Assembly: GCF_003194385.1 (NCBI RefSeq)
Contig: NZ_LAPT01000115.1
Span: 1-44,293 of the forward strand
Direction: 5' to 3'
DNA: 44,293 nucleotides
Origin: Pokkaliibacter plantistimulans
Lineage (GTDB): Bacteria; Pseudomonadota; Gammaproteobacteria; Pseudomonadales; Balneatricaceae
In this document: positions 27,431 to 36,091 of the stretch, one piece after another
Layout: every line of letters begins with the position of its first letter
Position numbering within the stretch: position 1 is the first letter of the stretch
Notes under the pieces: model-generated
Told to the model about the DNA's origin: nothing
Seen by the model: only the letters and a program-made list of their open reading frames with translations
Databases searched by the model: none
Made by a program: the position numbers and the translations under genes

Positions 27431-27919
27431 ATGGTAGTGGGTGATCGTGTCGTCAATGGTGTAGTCGCTGCAGGATGTGCTGCGATGCTGGCAACAGCCT
27501 TCTATATTGAAAACTTCATGGGGCTGGAGCCCTGCCCGTTATGCCTGATGCAACGTCTGGTATTTGCCGCTATTGGCTTGGTGTGTTTGCTCGGTTGTTT
27601 GCATAATCCAGGCCGGGGAGGGCAGCGTGGCTATGCTGGTATGATGCTGCTGATTGCTCTGGCTGGAATCGGTCTGGCCTGGCGTCAGCTCTGGCTGCAG
27701 AGCCTGCCTCCAGAGGAGGTACCTGCGTGCGGCCCAGGTATCTACTACATGCTGGATCGTTTCCCCCTTGGCGATGTGCTGACCAGCATGATCAAAGGTA
27801 CGGGTGATTGCGCCGAGGTACAGCTGTTTCTTGGGGTCAGTATTCCGGTATGGTCGCTGCTGGCCTTTGTTGGCTGTGCTGCCATCGCACTTTTCCAGAT
27901 GTTCAAGCGTCGTGCCTGA
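27431..27919 (+). CDS. dsbB: DsbB disulfide bond formation protein
   Basis: The 162-residue membrane protein has four helices and the two redox cysteine pairs of DsbB: Cys35-Cys38 in EPCPLCLMQR, and Cys100 with Cys127 (VPACGP, TGDCAEV). It reoxidises DsbA and passes electrons to quinone. GAGG lies 11 bp before ATG 27431, and AAGGA touches the start; a GTG two codons in would have better spacing, so the exact start is open. It precedes rsd, the same adjacency as dsbB/dsbH-algQ in Pseudomonas. Confidence 0.92.
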   Translation: MVVGDRVVNGVVAAGCAAMLATAFYIENFMGLEPCPLCLMQRLVFAAIGLVCLLGCLHNPGRGGQRGYAGMMLLIALAGIGLAWRQLWLQSLPPEEVPACGPGIYYMLDRFPLGDVLTSMIKGTGDCAEVQLFLGVSIPVWSLLAFVGCAAIALFQMFKRRA

Positions 27920-28055
27920 ACTGCAGCGGCTCTTTGTACCCCCATCGGCGCGTCTTCATTGAAGTGATTTATGACAGGATTGCCCCAGCTGATACGTTGG
28001 CAGTTGCAGTACAACTTGGTAGAGTGCTGTAAGCGTAAGTACAAGGGGCCTTGCT

Positions 28056-28535
28056 ATGTTGGAAAAATGTGAGTCAGCCAAGGAGCGTTGGGGAGGAGTC
28101 AGTGACCTGATCGACGCCTGGTTGCAGGATCGTCAGGAAGTGCTGGTAGCCTACTTCAACTGTTCGCGGCGCGACCACGACAAGAGCCTGCATGCTCGTG
28201 TGCAGAAGTTGTGCTCATGGCTGGTCGATTATGCGTCCAAAGGCCATTTCGAGATCTATGAATTGCTGCTGCAAGAGGCAGAGCAGTTTAATGATGGCGG
28301 ACTTGAGCTGGCTGCCACGCTGATGCCCAAGGTGGAGTCCACCACCCAGATTTTGCTCGACTTCAATGATGACTTCAGCAGTGAAGATGACATGACTCTG
28401 GCACAGGAAGAGGGTCTGCCTGATCGCCTGTCGGAGTTGGGTGAAGTGCTGGAAGAGCGCTTTGGTCTGGAAGATCAGCTGATCGAACTGCTGCACTTTA
28501 TTCATCGCGATCACATCGCCGACGAAGTGGTGTAA
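28056..28535 (+). CDS. rsd: Rsd/AlgQ anti-sigma70 regulator
   Basis: The 159-residue soluble, all-helical protein matches Rsd/AlgQ throughout (MLEKCESAKERWGGV, WLQDRQEVLVAYFN, FCxxLVDYxSxGHFEIYE-like core, LGEVLEERFGLEDQLI). It binds sigma70 region 4 and frees core RNA polymerase for other sigma factors; in Pseudomonas AlgQ also affects alginate and siderophore genes. AAGGGG lies 7 bp before ATG 28056. The 136 bp after dsbB hold no terminator with a T-run. Confidence 0.92.
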   Translation: MLEKCESAKERWGGVSDLIDAWLQDRQEVLVAYFNCSRRDHDKSLHARVQKLCSWLVDYASKGHFEIYELLLQEAEQFNDGGLELAATLMPKVESTTQILLDFNDDFSSEDDMTLAQEEGLPDRLSELGEVLEERFGLEDQLIELLHFIHRDHIADEVV

Positions 28536-28546
28536 AGTCAGTCCTT

Positions 28547-28581
28547 CCTTACCCTGCCGTCGCGGACAGGTATGGGTAAGG
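28547..28581 (+). terminator. strong hairpin after rsd, probable transcript end
   Basis: CCTTACCC (28547-28554) and GGGTAAGG (28574-28581) pair perfectly, and inner arms CTG/CAG and CCG-TCG-CGG extend the structure. It lies 11 bp past the rsd stop. There is no T-run after it, so it may be Rho-assisted or a stability hairpin. The rest of the gap to 28792 has no credible gene, only a GGCT tandem run near 28680-28695. Confidence 0.45.
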
Positions 28582-28792
28582 AGGTTCTAATGGCGTCGAT
28601 GATGTACGCCACCTCTATGTGTATAAATATCCCTCTGCGTCTCTCGTCTATTTTCTCCGAACTTCATATCTTCTCCATGGCTGGCTGGCTGGCTGACGAC
28701 GTTTGCTGTTTGTGCCATCACATCGCATCACAGAGCATCATGTCGCAGGAGAGTGCGCTGCGCCCGGCGGAGACCGATACGCAGCGTAGGTG

Positions 28793-29512
28793 TCAGCTGA
28801 GGAAAGCGGGAGGGTTGTCGGTGATGATCGCATCCATGCCCCAGGCCCAGTGTTTGGCCACTAATTCCGGTTCATTAGCGGTATAGCAATAGAGCTGATA
28901 GCCTGCGCTCTTGATCGCCCTGGCCTGCTTGTAGCTCAACTGGCTGTAGTCACAGTGCAGACTGTAAGCGTTGATAGCCCGCAGTTCGCTCTCCCAGTTG
29001 GCAGGAATACCTTCATACAGCTGACCAAGAGGGTAACGACATTGCAGCGCTCTGCAGCGCAGCAACGCGCCGTGATTGAAACTAGAAATGACCAGCATAT
29101 CGGGCTCTTGCCAGTATTTGTTCAGCAGTGCCAGTGTAGGGTCGACAATCCGGGGATAATCACTGCCCTCGTATTTGATCTCCAGATTCAGGCCCATGCC
29201 CAGGCTCTGGATCAGCTGTACCGCATCCAGCAGGGAAGGGATACGCTCCTGGCTGAAGATTGGGTCGAACCAGCTGCCTGCATCCAGGCTTTTCAGATAG
29301 TCCCAGCTGGCTTCTTCGAGCAGCCCTTTGCCGTTGCTGCAGCGTTCCAGAGTATCATCGTGGAAAATTACCAGTGAGCCATCATGGGTGACAGAGACAT
29401 CAATCTCTACCCAGGTGGCGCCGGTTTCAAAGGCCTTGCGAATAGAGGCCAGGGTATTCTCCGGGGCCAGGCTGGCTGCACCGCGGTGGCCGATGACACG
29501 CACATCTTGCAT
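28793..29512 (-). CDS. ugpQ: UgpQ-type glycerophosphodiester phosphodiesterase
   Basis: The 239-residue cytoplasmic enzyme has the family motifs: GHRGAASLAPENT near the start, the metal pair WVEIDV, HDDTLER, and late LEIKYEG and TDNPP. It splits glycerophosphodiesters to glycerol-3-phosphate and an alcohol. There is no signal peptide, matching cytoplasmic UgpQ rather than periplasmic GlpQ. It follows ugpC by 128 bp on the same strand, as last gene of the ugp set. Confidence 0.9.
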   Translation of the reverse strand: MQDVRVIGHRGAASLAPENTLASIRKAFETGATWVEIDVSVTHDGSLVIFHDDTLERCSNGKGLLEEASWDYLKSLDAGSWFDPIFSQERIPSLLDAVQLIQSLGMGLNLEIKYEGSDYPRIVDPTLALLNKYWQEPDMLVISSFNHGALLRCRALQCRYPLGQLYEGIPANWESELRAINAYSLHCDYSQLSYKQARAIKSAGYQLYCYTANEPELVAKHWAWGMDAIITDNPPAFLS

Positions 29513-29640
29513 TCTTTCATTCCTTCGGCTGCGACCGCAGCGCTCAATATTTGGCTTCCAGGAACGTGTTTACTTTCCGTCGTGGCCAGCCAGGCCATAT
29601 GAAAAGTGGTCTGGCAGCCAGGGGCTGATCGTAACCCGTC

Positions 29641-30699
29641 CTAAATTCGCTGTTGGGTGTTGATATCAAACAGATGCCACTGTTGTTGTGGCGCACGCAG
29701 ATAAAGCATCTGGTCAATGGCAGGTGTGAACGGTCCGGGTGCCCGTACTACAAGCAGTTCGCTGCGCCCTGCGGTATGGCCATAGATCAGGCTTTCTGCG
29801 CCCAGCGCCTCAACGGCTTTCACTTGCAGCGCAAAGTCGGCTTCGCTCTCGCTACAGGGCTGCAGATGTTCGGGGCGAATCCCCCAAATCACAGCGCCTC
29901 GTTCCTTCGTGTCAGCCTGCAGGCTGACCTGTTCCGTCAGCTGCAGACCCTGATCGGTGATGGAGACAGGCAGCAGGTTCATGGAAGGGGAACCGATAAA
30001 CTCGGCAACGAAAGTGGTCGCTGGGCGCTCGTACAATTCCAGCGGGCTGCCAATCTGCTCGGCATGTCCCTTGTTCAATACGACGAGCCGGTCCGCCAGG
30101 GTCATGGCTTCCACCTGATCGTGGGTCACGTACAGGGTGGTTGTACCAAGCTGGCGTTGCAACTGGCGTATTTCAACCCGCATCTGTACGCGCAACTTGG
30201 CATCCAGGTTAGACAGTGGCTCATCGAACAGAAATGCCTGAGGATGGCGAACCATGGCGCGGCCCATGGCCACACGTTGACGCTGCCCCCCTGATAGCTG
30301 CTTGGGCTTGCGTTCAAGCAGGTCGGTCAGCCCAAGCAGGCGGGCGCTGTCCGATACCTTGCGCTGGATCTCGTCTTTACTGGCACCGCGATTGCGCAGT
30401 CCGTAGGCCATGTTATCGAACACGGTCATGTGGGGGTACAGCGCATAGTTCTGGAACACCATGGCAATATCGCGCTCTGCGGGTTCCTTTTCATTCATGC
30501 GCTGGTTGTTGATCAGGAGTTCACCACTGCTGATGCTTTCCAGCCCCGCCACCATGCGTAGCAACGTAGACTTGCCACAGCCCGACGGGCCTACCAGTAC
30601 AATAAACTCACCATCGGCAATATGCAGATCAATGGCAGGGATGGCCTGGTAGCCGTTGGGGTAGGTCTTGCCGACCTGATTCAGTATTACTTCAGCCAT
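29641..30699 (-). CDS. ugpC: UgpC, ABC transporter ATPase for glycerol-3-phosphate
   Basis: The 352-residue protein has Walker A (GPSGCGKST), signature ([12 protein letters not shown]), Walker B ([11 protein letters not shown]), the switch His (YVTHDQ) and a C-terminal TOBE/MalK-type regulatory domain (GIRPEHLQP). It powers UgpAE. It starts 6 bp after ugpE ends. The MalK group is similar, but the neighbours settle the substrate as glycerol-3-phosphate. Confidence 0.9.
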   Translation of the reverse strand: MAEVILNQVGKTYPNGYQAIPAIDLHIADGEFIVLVGPSGCGKSTLLRMVAGLESISSGELLINNQRMNEKEPAERDIAMVFQNYALYPHMTVFDNMAYGLRNRGASKDEIQRKVSDSARLLGLTDLLERKPKQLSGGQRQRVAMGRAMVRHPQAFLFDEPLSNLDAKLRVQMRVEIRQLQRQLGTTTLYVTHDQVEAMTLADRLVVLNKGHAEQIGSPLELYERPATTFVAEFIGSPSMNLLPVSITDQGLQLTEQVSLQADTKERGAVIWGIRPEHLQPCSESEADFALQVKAVEALGAESLIYGHTAGRSELLVVRAPGPFTPAIDQMLYLRAPQQQWHLFDINTQQRI

Positions 30700-30705
30700 G
30701 AGGAC

Positions 30706-31554
30706 TTATTTCTCCGTATCAACCAGGCCTTTGACAAACAGCTTCTGCATACCGACGACCACCAGTACCGGTGGCAACATGGCCAGAATGGTGGTTGCCA
30801 TAATGCTATTCCAGGCAATATCTCCTTCCGCCACGGACACCATGCGTTTGATGCTCATCACCAGGGTGTAGTAATGATCATCCGTCGTGATCAGTAGCGG
30901 CCAGAGATACTGGTTCCAACCGTAGATAAACAGGATGACAAACAAGGCCGCGATATTGGTGCGTGACAGCGGCAGCAGGATGTCTTTAAAGAAACGCCAG
31001 GGGCCAGCACCGTCGATGCGGGCGGCTTCCACCAGCTCACCGGGAATGGTGAGAAAGCACTGCCGAAACAGGAAAGTCGCAGTGGCACTGGCAATCAGCG
31101 GCAGGGCGAGGCCAGTATAGCTGTTGAGCAGACTGAGATCGGCAACCACCTTATAGGTGGGGACGATACGTACTTCCACCGGCAGCATCAGGGTCATGAA
31201 GATGATCCAGAAACACAGCATGCGTAGTGGAAAGCGGAAGAACACGATGGCATAGGCTGACAGGATGGAGATCGCTATCTTGCCCAGTGCGATGGCCAGG
31301 GCCATGACCAGCGAGTTGATCATCATCAGCCATACCGGCACATCCACACCGTTACCGGCGGCACTGAAAAGCACTTTCTTCCAGGTAATCCAGCCCTGGT
31401 CGCCAAACCACAACGGGATAACCCCCTGCTTGAATGCTTCTGCAGGGTGGGTTGAGGCGACCAGCGCGACCCAGATGGGGAGCGCGACAGCAATAATGCC
31501 GAGAATCAGGATGCAGTGACTGAACAGAGTCAGCCAGGGGCGACGTTCTATCAT
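30706..31554 (-). CDS. ugpE: UgpE, inner-membrane permease
   Basis: The 282-residue protein has six helices and the EAA loop (ELVEAARIDGAGPWRFFKDILLP in pieces) that contacts the ATPase. The segment FIYGWNQYLWPLLIT is typical of UgpE. Its ATG overlaps the ugpA stop (ATGA-type junction), and ugpC starts 6 bp after it, so the permeases and ATPase are tightly coupled. Confidence 0.92.
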   Translation of the reverse strand: MIERRPWLTLFSHCILILGIIAVALPIWVALVASTHPAEAFKQGVIPLWFGDQGWITWKKVLFSAAGNGVDVPVWLMMINSLVMALAIALGKIAISILSAYAIVFFRFPLRMLCFWIIFMTLMLPVEVRIVPTYKVVADLSLLNSYTGLALPLIASATATFLFRQCFLTIPGELVEAARIDGAGPWRFFKDILLPLSRTNIAALFVILFIYGWNQYLWPLLITTDDHYYTLVMSIKRMVSVAEGDIAWNSIMATTILAMLPPVLVVVGMQKLFVKGLVDTEK

Positions 31555-32429
31555 CAGTACTGGACCTTACGTTCGATATAGCGGAATTGAATGACCGTCA
31601 TCACCCCGACAATCATCATCAGAATGACCGATTGCGCCGATGAGCTGCCAAGATCGAGGCCGATAAAGCCATCGTCGTACACCTTGTACACCAGTATCTT
31701 GGTGCTCTGGCCGGGGCCGCCGCTGGTCGTCGCATCGATGATGCCGAAGGTGTCGAAGAAGGCGTAGACCAGATTGACTACCAGCAGGAAGAAGGTGGTA
31801 GGGGAGAGCAGTGGGAACACCACGGTCCAGAAACGTTTGAACGGGCTGGCACCGTCAATGGCCGCTGCTTCAATCAGCGAACGTGGAATGGCCTGTAACC
31901 CAGCCAGGAAAAACAGGAAGTTATAGCTGATCTGCTTCCAGGTGGCGGCAATGACAACCAGTGTCATGGCCTGATTACCATTGAGGAAATGGTTCCAGTT
32001 GATGCCCATGGACTTCAGCCAGACGGCAATCGGTCCGGTGGAGGGATCAAACATGACCCACCACAGCACCCCGGCCAGAGCAGGGGCGACGGCATAAGGC
32101 CAGATCAGCAGCGTTTTGTAGATGATTTGCCCCCGCATAACCCGATCAGCCATAACGGCCAGCAGCAACGCCAGCGCAATGCCGACAAACGCCACGGCAA
32201 AGCTGAAAAACAGGGTAGTGCCGATCGAGGCGTAATAAAGAGGATCGTGCAGCAGGTGGCTGAAGTTTTCCAGACCAACAAATTCGCTGCTCAAGCCAAA
32301 GGCATCTTCCTGATAGAAAGCCTGCTTGACTGCCTGCCCGGCAGGCCAGAGGAAGAATATGGCGGTTACCAGTAGCTGCGGTAGCAACAGCAGCCAGGGT
32401 AGGGGTCGTTGCGGGAAAGTTACGGTCAT
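31554..32429 (-). CDS. ugpA: UgpA, inner-membrane permease
   Basis: ATG 32429 ([18 protein letters not shown]) is taken as start, giving 291 residues; GTG 32456 would add nine residues. Six helices and the EAA loop ([21 protein letters not shown]) are present. It pairs with UgpE to form the glycerol-3-phosphate channel. A short 83-bp gap separates it from ugpB, with overlap into ugpE on the other side. Confidence 0.9.
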   Translation of the reverse strand: MTVTFPQRPLPWLLLLPQLLVTAIFFLWPAGQAVKQAFYQEDAFGLSSEFVGLENFSHLLHDPLYYASIGTTLFFSFAVAFVGIALALLLAVMADRVMRGQIIYKTLLIWPYAVAPALAGVLWWVMFDPSTGPIAVWLKSMGINWNHFLNGNQAMTLVVIAATWKQISYNFLFFLAGLQAIPRSLIEAAAIDGASPFKRFWTVVFPLLSPTTFFLLVVNLVYAFFDTFGIIDATTSGGPGQSTKILVYKVYDDGFIGLDLGSSSAQSVILMMIVGVMTVIQFRYIERKVQY

Positions 32430-32512
32430 GGGGACTGACTCACTTCCGTAAGGCACGGTATCAGAACACTGGCACGCCCCGAAGACAGGGCGGCCAGTAT
32501 TCTCACTACACC

Positions 32513-33814
32513 TTACTTATTGGCTTTTTCGAACTTGCGCAGCAGTTCGTTACCACGTTTGACGGCTGTATCCAGCGCGGTCTTGGCATCTTGCTTGCCG
32601 CTCCACACGCTTTCCAGTTCTTCGTCGATGATGTCGCGGATCTGGGCAAAGTTACCCAGACGCAGGCCTTTGGAGTTGACCGTGGGGGTACCTGAAGTCA
32701 TCTGGATGACGGCGGTCTCAGTACCAGGGTTCTTGTCATAGAAGCCCTGAGATTTGGTCAGGTCATAGGCGGCCTGGGTAATAGGCAGATAACCACTGAA
32801 CTGGTGCCAGTCAGCCTGGACTTCAGGTTGTGACAGGTAGCTGAAGAATTTGGCCACCCCTTTGTAATGGTCGCTGGGCTTGCCCTGCATTGCCCACAGT
32901 GAGGCACCACCGATGATGGTATTCAGCGGCTTGTCGATCTGGCTCTGCCAGTAGGGCAGCTGGCTTACGCCAAAGGGGAAGCTGGCATTTTTTCTGATGC
33001 CTGAATATCCCGCAGAAGACTCGGTATACATGGCGCATTCGCCGCTGTAGAACTTCGCGGCGGCATCATTGGTGCGGCCACCGTACTGGAATACGCCTTC
33101 TTTCTGCCATTCAGCCATCTTGCTGATGTGCATGACCTGCAGCGGGCCGTTGAAAGCCAGCTCAGCCTTGGTGCTCTTGAAGCCATCGTCTTCGGTGGCG
33201 AAGGCAACGTTATGACGGGCGCTGAGGTTCTCCAGCTGAATCCAGGATTGCCATGCTGTAGTGAAACCGCACTGTACGCCAGCGGCGCGCAGTTTTTTGC
33301 CTGCTTCGTCCATTTCTTCCCAGGTTTTGGGCGGCTCGACGTTGGCTTTGGCCAGCAGATCCTTGTTGTAGTACAGCACAGGGGTGGAACTGTTGAACGG
33401 CATGGACAGCATGTTGCCGTTACTGTCGGTGTAATAACCGGTCACCGCGCTCAGGTAGTTCTTGCTGTCGAATTTCTCACCTGCGTCTTTCATCAGCTGG
33501 TATACGGGGTAGATTGCACCTTTTGCCGACATCATGGTGGCGGTGCCTACTTCGAAGACCTGCACGATGTCAGGCTGCTGATGGGCGCGGAAAGCAGCAA
33601 TTGCAGCTGTCATCGTCTCGGAATAGTTGCCTTTGTACACTGGCTTGACGATGTAGTCGCTCTGGCTCTTGTTGAAGTTGGCAGCGATCTCGTTAACCTT
33701 CTCGCCGTTGGCGCCGCCCATGGCGTGCCACCATTCAATTTCCGTAGCGGCCTGACTGGCCAGGGGAAGTAATGCCGCAGACAGTGTCAGGGCTGACAGA
33801 GTCATCTTGTTCAT
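32513..33814 (-). CDS. ugpB: UgpB, periplasmic glycerol-3-phosphate-binding protein
   Basis: The 433-residue product has a signal peptide ([22 protein letters not shown]) and a mature start [12 protein letters not shown]. Strong UgpB stretches are [36 protein letters not shown] and [12 protein letters not shown]. It delivers glycerol-3-phosphate or glycerophosphodiesters to UgpAEC. It is the first gene of the operon ugpB-A-E-C-Q, the E. coli order, and lies behind a promoter candidate with an operator-like dyad. Confidence 0.93.
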   Translation of the reverse strand: MNKMTLSALTLSAALLPLASQAATEIEWWHAMGGANGEKVNEIAANFNKSQSDYIVKPVYKGNYSETMTAAIAAFRAHQQPDIVQVFEVGTATMMSAKGAIYPVYQLMKDAGEKFDSKNYLSAVTGYYTDSNGNMLSMPFNSSTPVLYYNKDLLAKANVEPPKTWEEMDEAGKKLRAAGVQCGFTTAWQSWIQLENLSARHNVAFATEDDGFKSTKAELAFNGPLQVMHISKMAEWQKEGVFQYGGRTNDAAAKFYSGECAMYTESSAGYSGIRKNASFPFGVSQLPYWQSQIDKPLNTIIGGASLWAMQGKPSDHYKGVAKFFSYLSQPEVQADWHQFSGYLPITQAAYDLTKSQGFYDKNPGTETAVIQMTSGTPTVNSKGLRLGNFAQIRDIIDEELESVWSGKQDAKTALDTAVKRGNELLRKFEKANK

Positions 33815-33881
33815 CTTGCGTCCTCGTCGGGTTCATTGTTGGAGTTGTCAGTCGAGAGGGATACTACTGCCGGAATATTGC

Positions 33882-33910
33882 ATATTAGTGACTCGATATT
33901 TTCGAGTGAA
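33882..33910 (-). promoter_or_regulatory. candidate ugpB promoter with operator dyad in its spacer
   Basis: On the minus strand TTCACT (33905-33910) and TAATAT (33882-33887) are 17 bp apart, each 4 of 6 to sigma70 consensus, about 70 bp before the ugpB start. The perfect inverted repeat ACTCGATATTTTCGAGT (33891-33907) fills the spacer and touches the -35, a classic place for a repressor. A second dyad CTTTCAAATGAAAG lies upstream (33930-33943). The 260-bp region is far more AT-rich than its surroundings. Confidence 0.42.
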
Positions 33911-33949
33911 AGAAAATATAACTCACTTGCTTTCAAATGAAAGTTGTTT

Positions 33950-33967
33950 TTGACATTTTTTTGTCAC
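33950..33967. promoter_or_regulatory. Pho-box-like element between ugpB and the WD40 gene
   Basis: TTGACAT-TTTT-TTGTCAC has the 11-bp repeat spacing of a Pho box (CTGTCAT-N4-CTGTCAC) and matches 11 of 14 repeat positions. The first half is TGACA rather than TGTCA, so it can also be read as an inverted repeat TGACA-N7-TGTCA. PhoB control of ugp is established in E. coli. The distance to the ugpB promoter candidate is about 40 bp, and no good -10 lies at the standard distance on the forward strand, so the assignment is tentative. Confidence 0.3.
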
Positions 33968-34074
33968 AAAAAAACGACCTCCATTCGCTTAGACCTTTAG
34001 CTCTAATGATGGCTGTCGTGCCTGACCGGGCTGCGCTATGCTCAGGGCAGAGCGGTGCTTGGCAGCAGGGGAAA

Positions 34075-35085
34075 ATGGATTCCATGGTGGTGAAGGTTCG
34101 ACAACGAAGATGCCGGTGGCAGGTATTGCTGCTGAGTGTGATGCTGGTGCTGAGCGGTTGTTCGGATCGCGAGCCACAGCAGGCCAATGAACTGGCGCTG
34201 CGCGGGCTATACAGTGGTGTAGTCTCTGCGGATGCCAGGTTTTCCCTGATTGGTTCGGTTACTCATGGCGGCAGCCTGTGGCAGGTCGATGACAACAAGC
34301 GGTTGTATGACTGGAATCACCGGCAGGGTGAGTTCTCCAATCTGGTGGCGATGGATATTGATGACAATGACAAATATGCCGTCACAGCCGCCAGTTTCGA
34401 CTTTGTGCTGTGGGACATGGCTACCGGCAAAGCCCTGGATTTTCGTCGTGCCCCCAGTGAGATCATGGATCTGTCACTGTCAGCCAATGGCCAGTTGCTG
34501 GCATTGGGGCTGACGGATCAGACCGCGGTGCTGTTTGATTTGAAGGCCGGCAAGATCATACAGACCCTGCTGCATGATTCCCGTGTCCGCAAGGTGGATC
34601 TCAATGCCCAGAAAGGATTTCTGCTCACCGGAGATGATTCTTTCGTCACTACGCTATGGGACATCAACAGCGGCAAGATGCTGCATCAGCTGAATCTTGG
34701 CAATCAGCCCAGTGTGGTCACCCTGTCGGATGACGGCAAGCTGGCATTTTCCGCCGCTCAGCTGAGTAAGGCGATTGTCTGGGATACCCTGACCGGTCAG
34801 GTGAAATATACCCTGGCGTCAATGGACTCAATTCTGGATCGTAAGGCCACGTTTACCGCCGCACGCTTTATTGATAAGGGCCAGCGTCTGCTGACCGGTA
34901 CCAGCAGTGGCAAGGTGATGCTGTGGGATATGCGCACCGGTAGTCTTGATGCAACCTGGCAGCTACATCGTCGTAATGAGCTGAAGCCTGTCAGTGTGTC
35001 GGTTGTGTCGGTGGCGAGCAAAGGTGGGGTGCATCATTACGCGCTGGGGTCCAATGGCTTTCTGAATATCCTGCAAGGGCCGTGA
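34075..35085 (+). CDS. WD40-like beta-propeller lipoprotein
   Basis: ATG 34075 (or 34084) starts a lipoprotein signal: a basic stretch, a hydrophobic core VLLLSVMLVLSG and a lipobox LSGC. The product has 336 residues. At least five or six WD-type blades are visible, each with a strand ending in D-x-x-T/S-G-K (LWDMATGKALD, LFDLKAGKIIQ, LWDINSGKMLH, VWDTLTGQVKY, LWDMRTGSLDA). Such propellers are protein-binding scaffolds in the envelope. It is divergent from ugpB and shares its AT-rich control region. The predicted attachment is to the outer or inner membrane; Asp at +3 rather than +2 does not force inner-membrane retention. The partner is unknown. Confidence 0.8.
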   Translation: MDSMVVKVRQRRCRWQVLLLSVMLVLSGCSDREPQQANELALRGLYSGVVSADARFSLIGSVTHGGSLWQVDDNKRLYDWNHRQGEFSNLVAMDIDDNDKYAVTAASFDFVLWDMATGKALDFRRAPSEIMDLSLSANGQLLALGLTDQTAVLFDLKAGKIIQTLLHDSRVRKVDLNAQKGFLLTGDDSFVTTLWDINSGKMLHQLNLGNQPSVVTLSDDGKLAFSAAQLSKAIVWDTLTGQVKYTLASMDSILDRKATFTAARFIDKGQRLLTGTSSGKVMLWDMRTGSLDATWQLHRRNELKPVSVSVVSVASKGGVHHYALGSNGFLNILQGP

Positions 35086-35130
35086 GGATACGGCGATGAG
35101 CCCTCTGTCGCACTGATCACAGGGTCCCAA

Positions 35131-35166
35131 AAACACAAAACCCGGCAGATGCCGGGTTTTGTGTTT
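35131..35166. terminator. bidirectional intrinsic terminator
   Basis: AAACACAAAACCCGGC and GCCGGGTTTTGTGTTT pair perfectly over 16 bp around a four-base loop, with A and T runs on both flanks. It lies between the converging ends of the WD40 lipoprotein gene (stop 35085) and the FKBP gene (stop 35182) and can stop both. Confidence 0.92.
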
Positions 35167-35181
35167 AACCAACCGATACGC

Positions 35182-35901
35182 TTATGAGCCGGTCTTGCTG
35201 GGCTCAGCAGGCTTCTCTTCTGCCTTGGCATCTGGCTTGAGGATATCCAGCAGTTCCACCTCGAACACCAGCGTCGCGTTGGGAGGAATGCTGCCCGCAC
35301 CACCGGGACCGTAACCCAGCTCTGGCGGAATATACAGCTCGAACTTGGAGCCAACAGGCATCAGCTGCAGACCCTCGGTCCAGCCGGGGATAACGGCATC
35401 CAGCGGGAATTCAGCAGGTTCTTTACGTGCGTAAGAGGAGTCAAACTCGGTACCGTCGATCAGGGTGCCGCGGTAGTTTACCCGAACCTGATCGGTTGAC
35501 TTGGGCTTGGGACCTTTGCCTTCGCTGATGATCTTGTACTGCAGACCGCTCTTGGTGCTTTTCACACCCTCTTTTTTGGCATTGGCTGCCAGGAAGTCAT
35601 CAGATTTCTTTTTCGCATCAGCCAGCATTTCGTCCATTTTCTTCTGCTGGAACGACTTGATGGTCTCGGCAACCTGTTCCTGGTTCATGGCAGGTTCAGT
35701 TTTGTCATAGATCGCTTTCACGCCTGCAATAAAAGCGTCGTAGTCCAGGGTGTCGACCCGGCTGGACAGCTGCTCACCCAGTACCAGACCGAAGGAGTAG
35801 CTGAGCTTGGCATTATCGTTGTCCAGCTTGACCGCATCCGCGGCCAGAACTGGCGCTGCCACTACCATGCTGAGGGCGATCGCCAACAGACGTTTCTTCA
35901 T
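35182..35901 (-). CDS. fkpA: periplasmic FKBP-type peptidyl-prolyl isomerase (FkpA/Mip-like)
   Basis: The 239-residue product has a signal peptide (MKKRLLAIALSMVVAAPVLA). An N-terminal helical dimerisation domain (about residues 25-120, with MNQEQVAETIKSFQQKKMDEM) precedes an FKBP domain (about 125-222). Active-site residues of the family are present (VNYRGTLIDGTEFDSS, VIPGWTEGLQLM, YIPPELGYG). A short charged tail (KAEEKPAEPSKTGS) closes it. It assists folding of envelope proteins. AAGGA precedes ATG 35901. FkpA, FklB and Mip are hard to tell apart; the signal peptide excludes cytosolic FklB. Confidence 0.88.
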   Translation of the reverse strand: MKKRLLAIALSMVVAAPVLAADAVKLDNDNAKLSYSFGLVLGEQLSSRVDTLDYDAFIAGVKAIYDKTEPAMNQEQVAETIKSFQQKKMDEMLADAKKKSDDFLAANAKKEGVKSTKSGLQYKIISEGKGPKPKSTDQVRVNYRGTLIDGTEFDSSYARKEPAEFPLDAVIPGWTEGLQLMPVGSKFELYIPPELGYGPGGAGSIPPNATLVFEVELLDILKPDAKAEEKPAEPSKTGS

Positions 35902-35950
35902 GATGCATCCTTAAAGATGTTTAATGTAGTTGTGGGCCGGGCCCGTCGGC

Positions 35951-36000
35951 GGCGATATGCATAGGGCCGAGTCATGACCCTACGCCTGTTGCATATCACC
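35951..36000. other. long imperfect inverted repeat in the fkpA upstream region
   Basis: GATATGCA (35954-35961) and TGCATATC (35990-35997) are perfect partners, extended outward by GG/CC, with inner AGGG/CCCT arms. It lies 50-100 bp before the fkpA start in the 190-bp gap after the yheS stop. It has no T-run and may be an operator, a transcript-end structure for yheS, or an RNA element of the fkpA leader. Confidence 0.4.
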
Positions 36001-36091
36001 CTGACGCCGGTGCCTGGCACCAGCTGAGACCTGCCTGCGACGCTTGGAGAGTTCCAAACGTGTTGCCCAGAGGGTACTGAAATCACGGAAG

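Noticed and set aside
28680-28740. GGCT tandem run and repeated CATCA-like words
   Set aside because: Only four GGCT units and irregular words; too short for a functional repeat array and not CRISPR-like.
28572-28886. 104-codon forward reading frame after rsd
   Set aside because: It overlaps ugpQ on the other strand, its composition is unlike the neighbours, and it contains no recognisable motif; the GAGG before it is part of the rsd hairpin.
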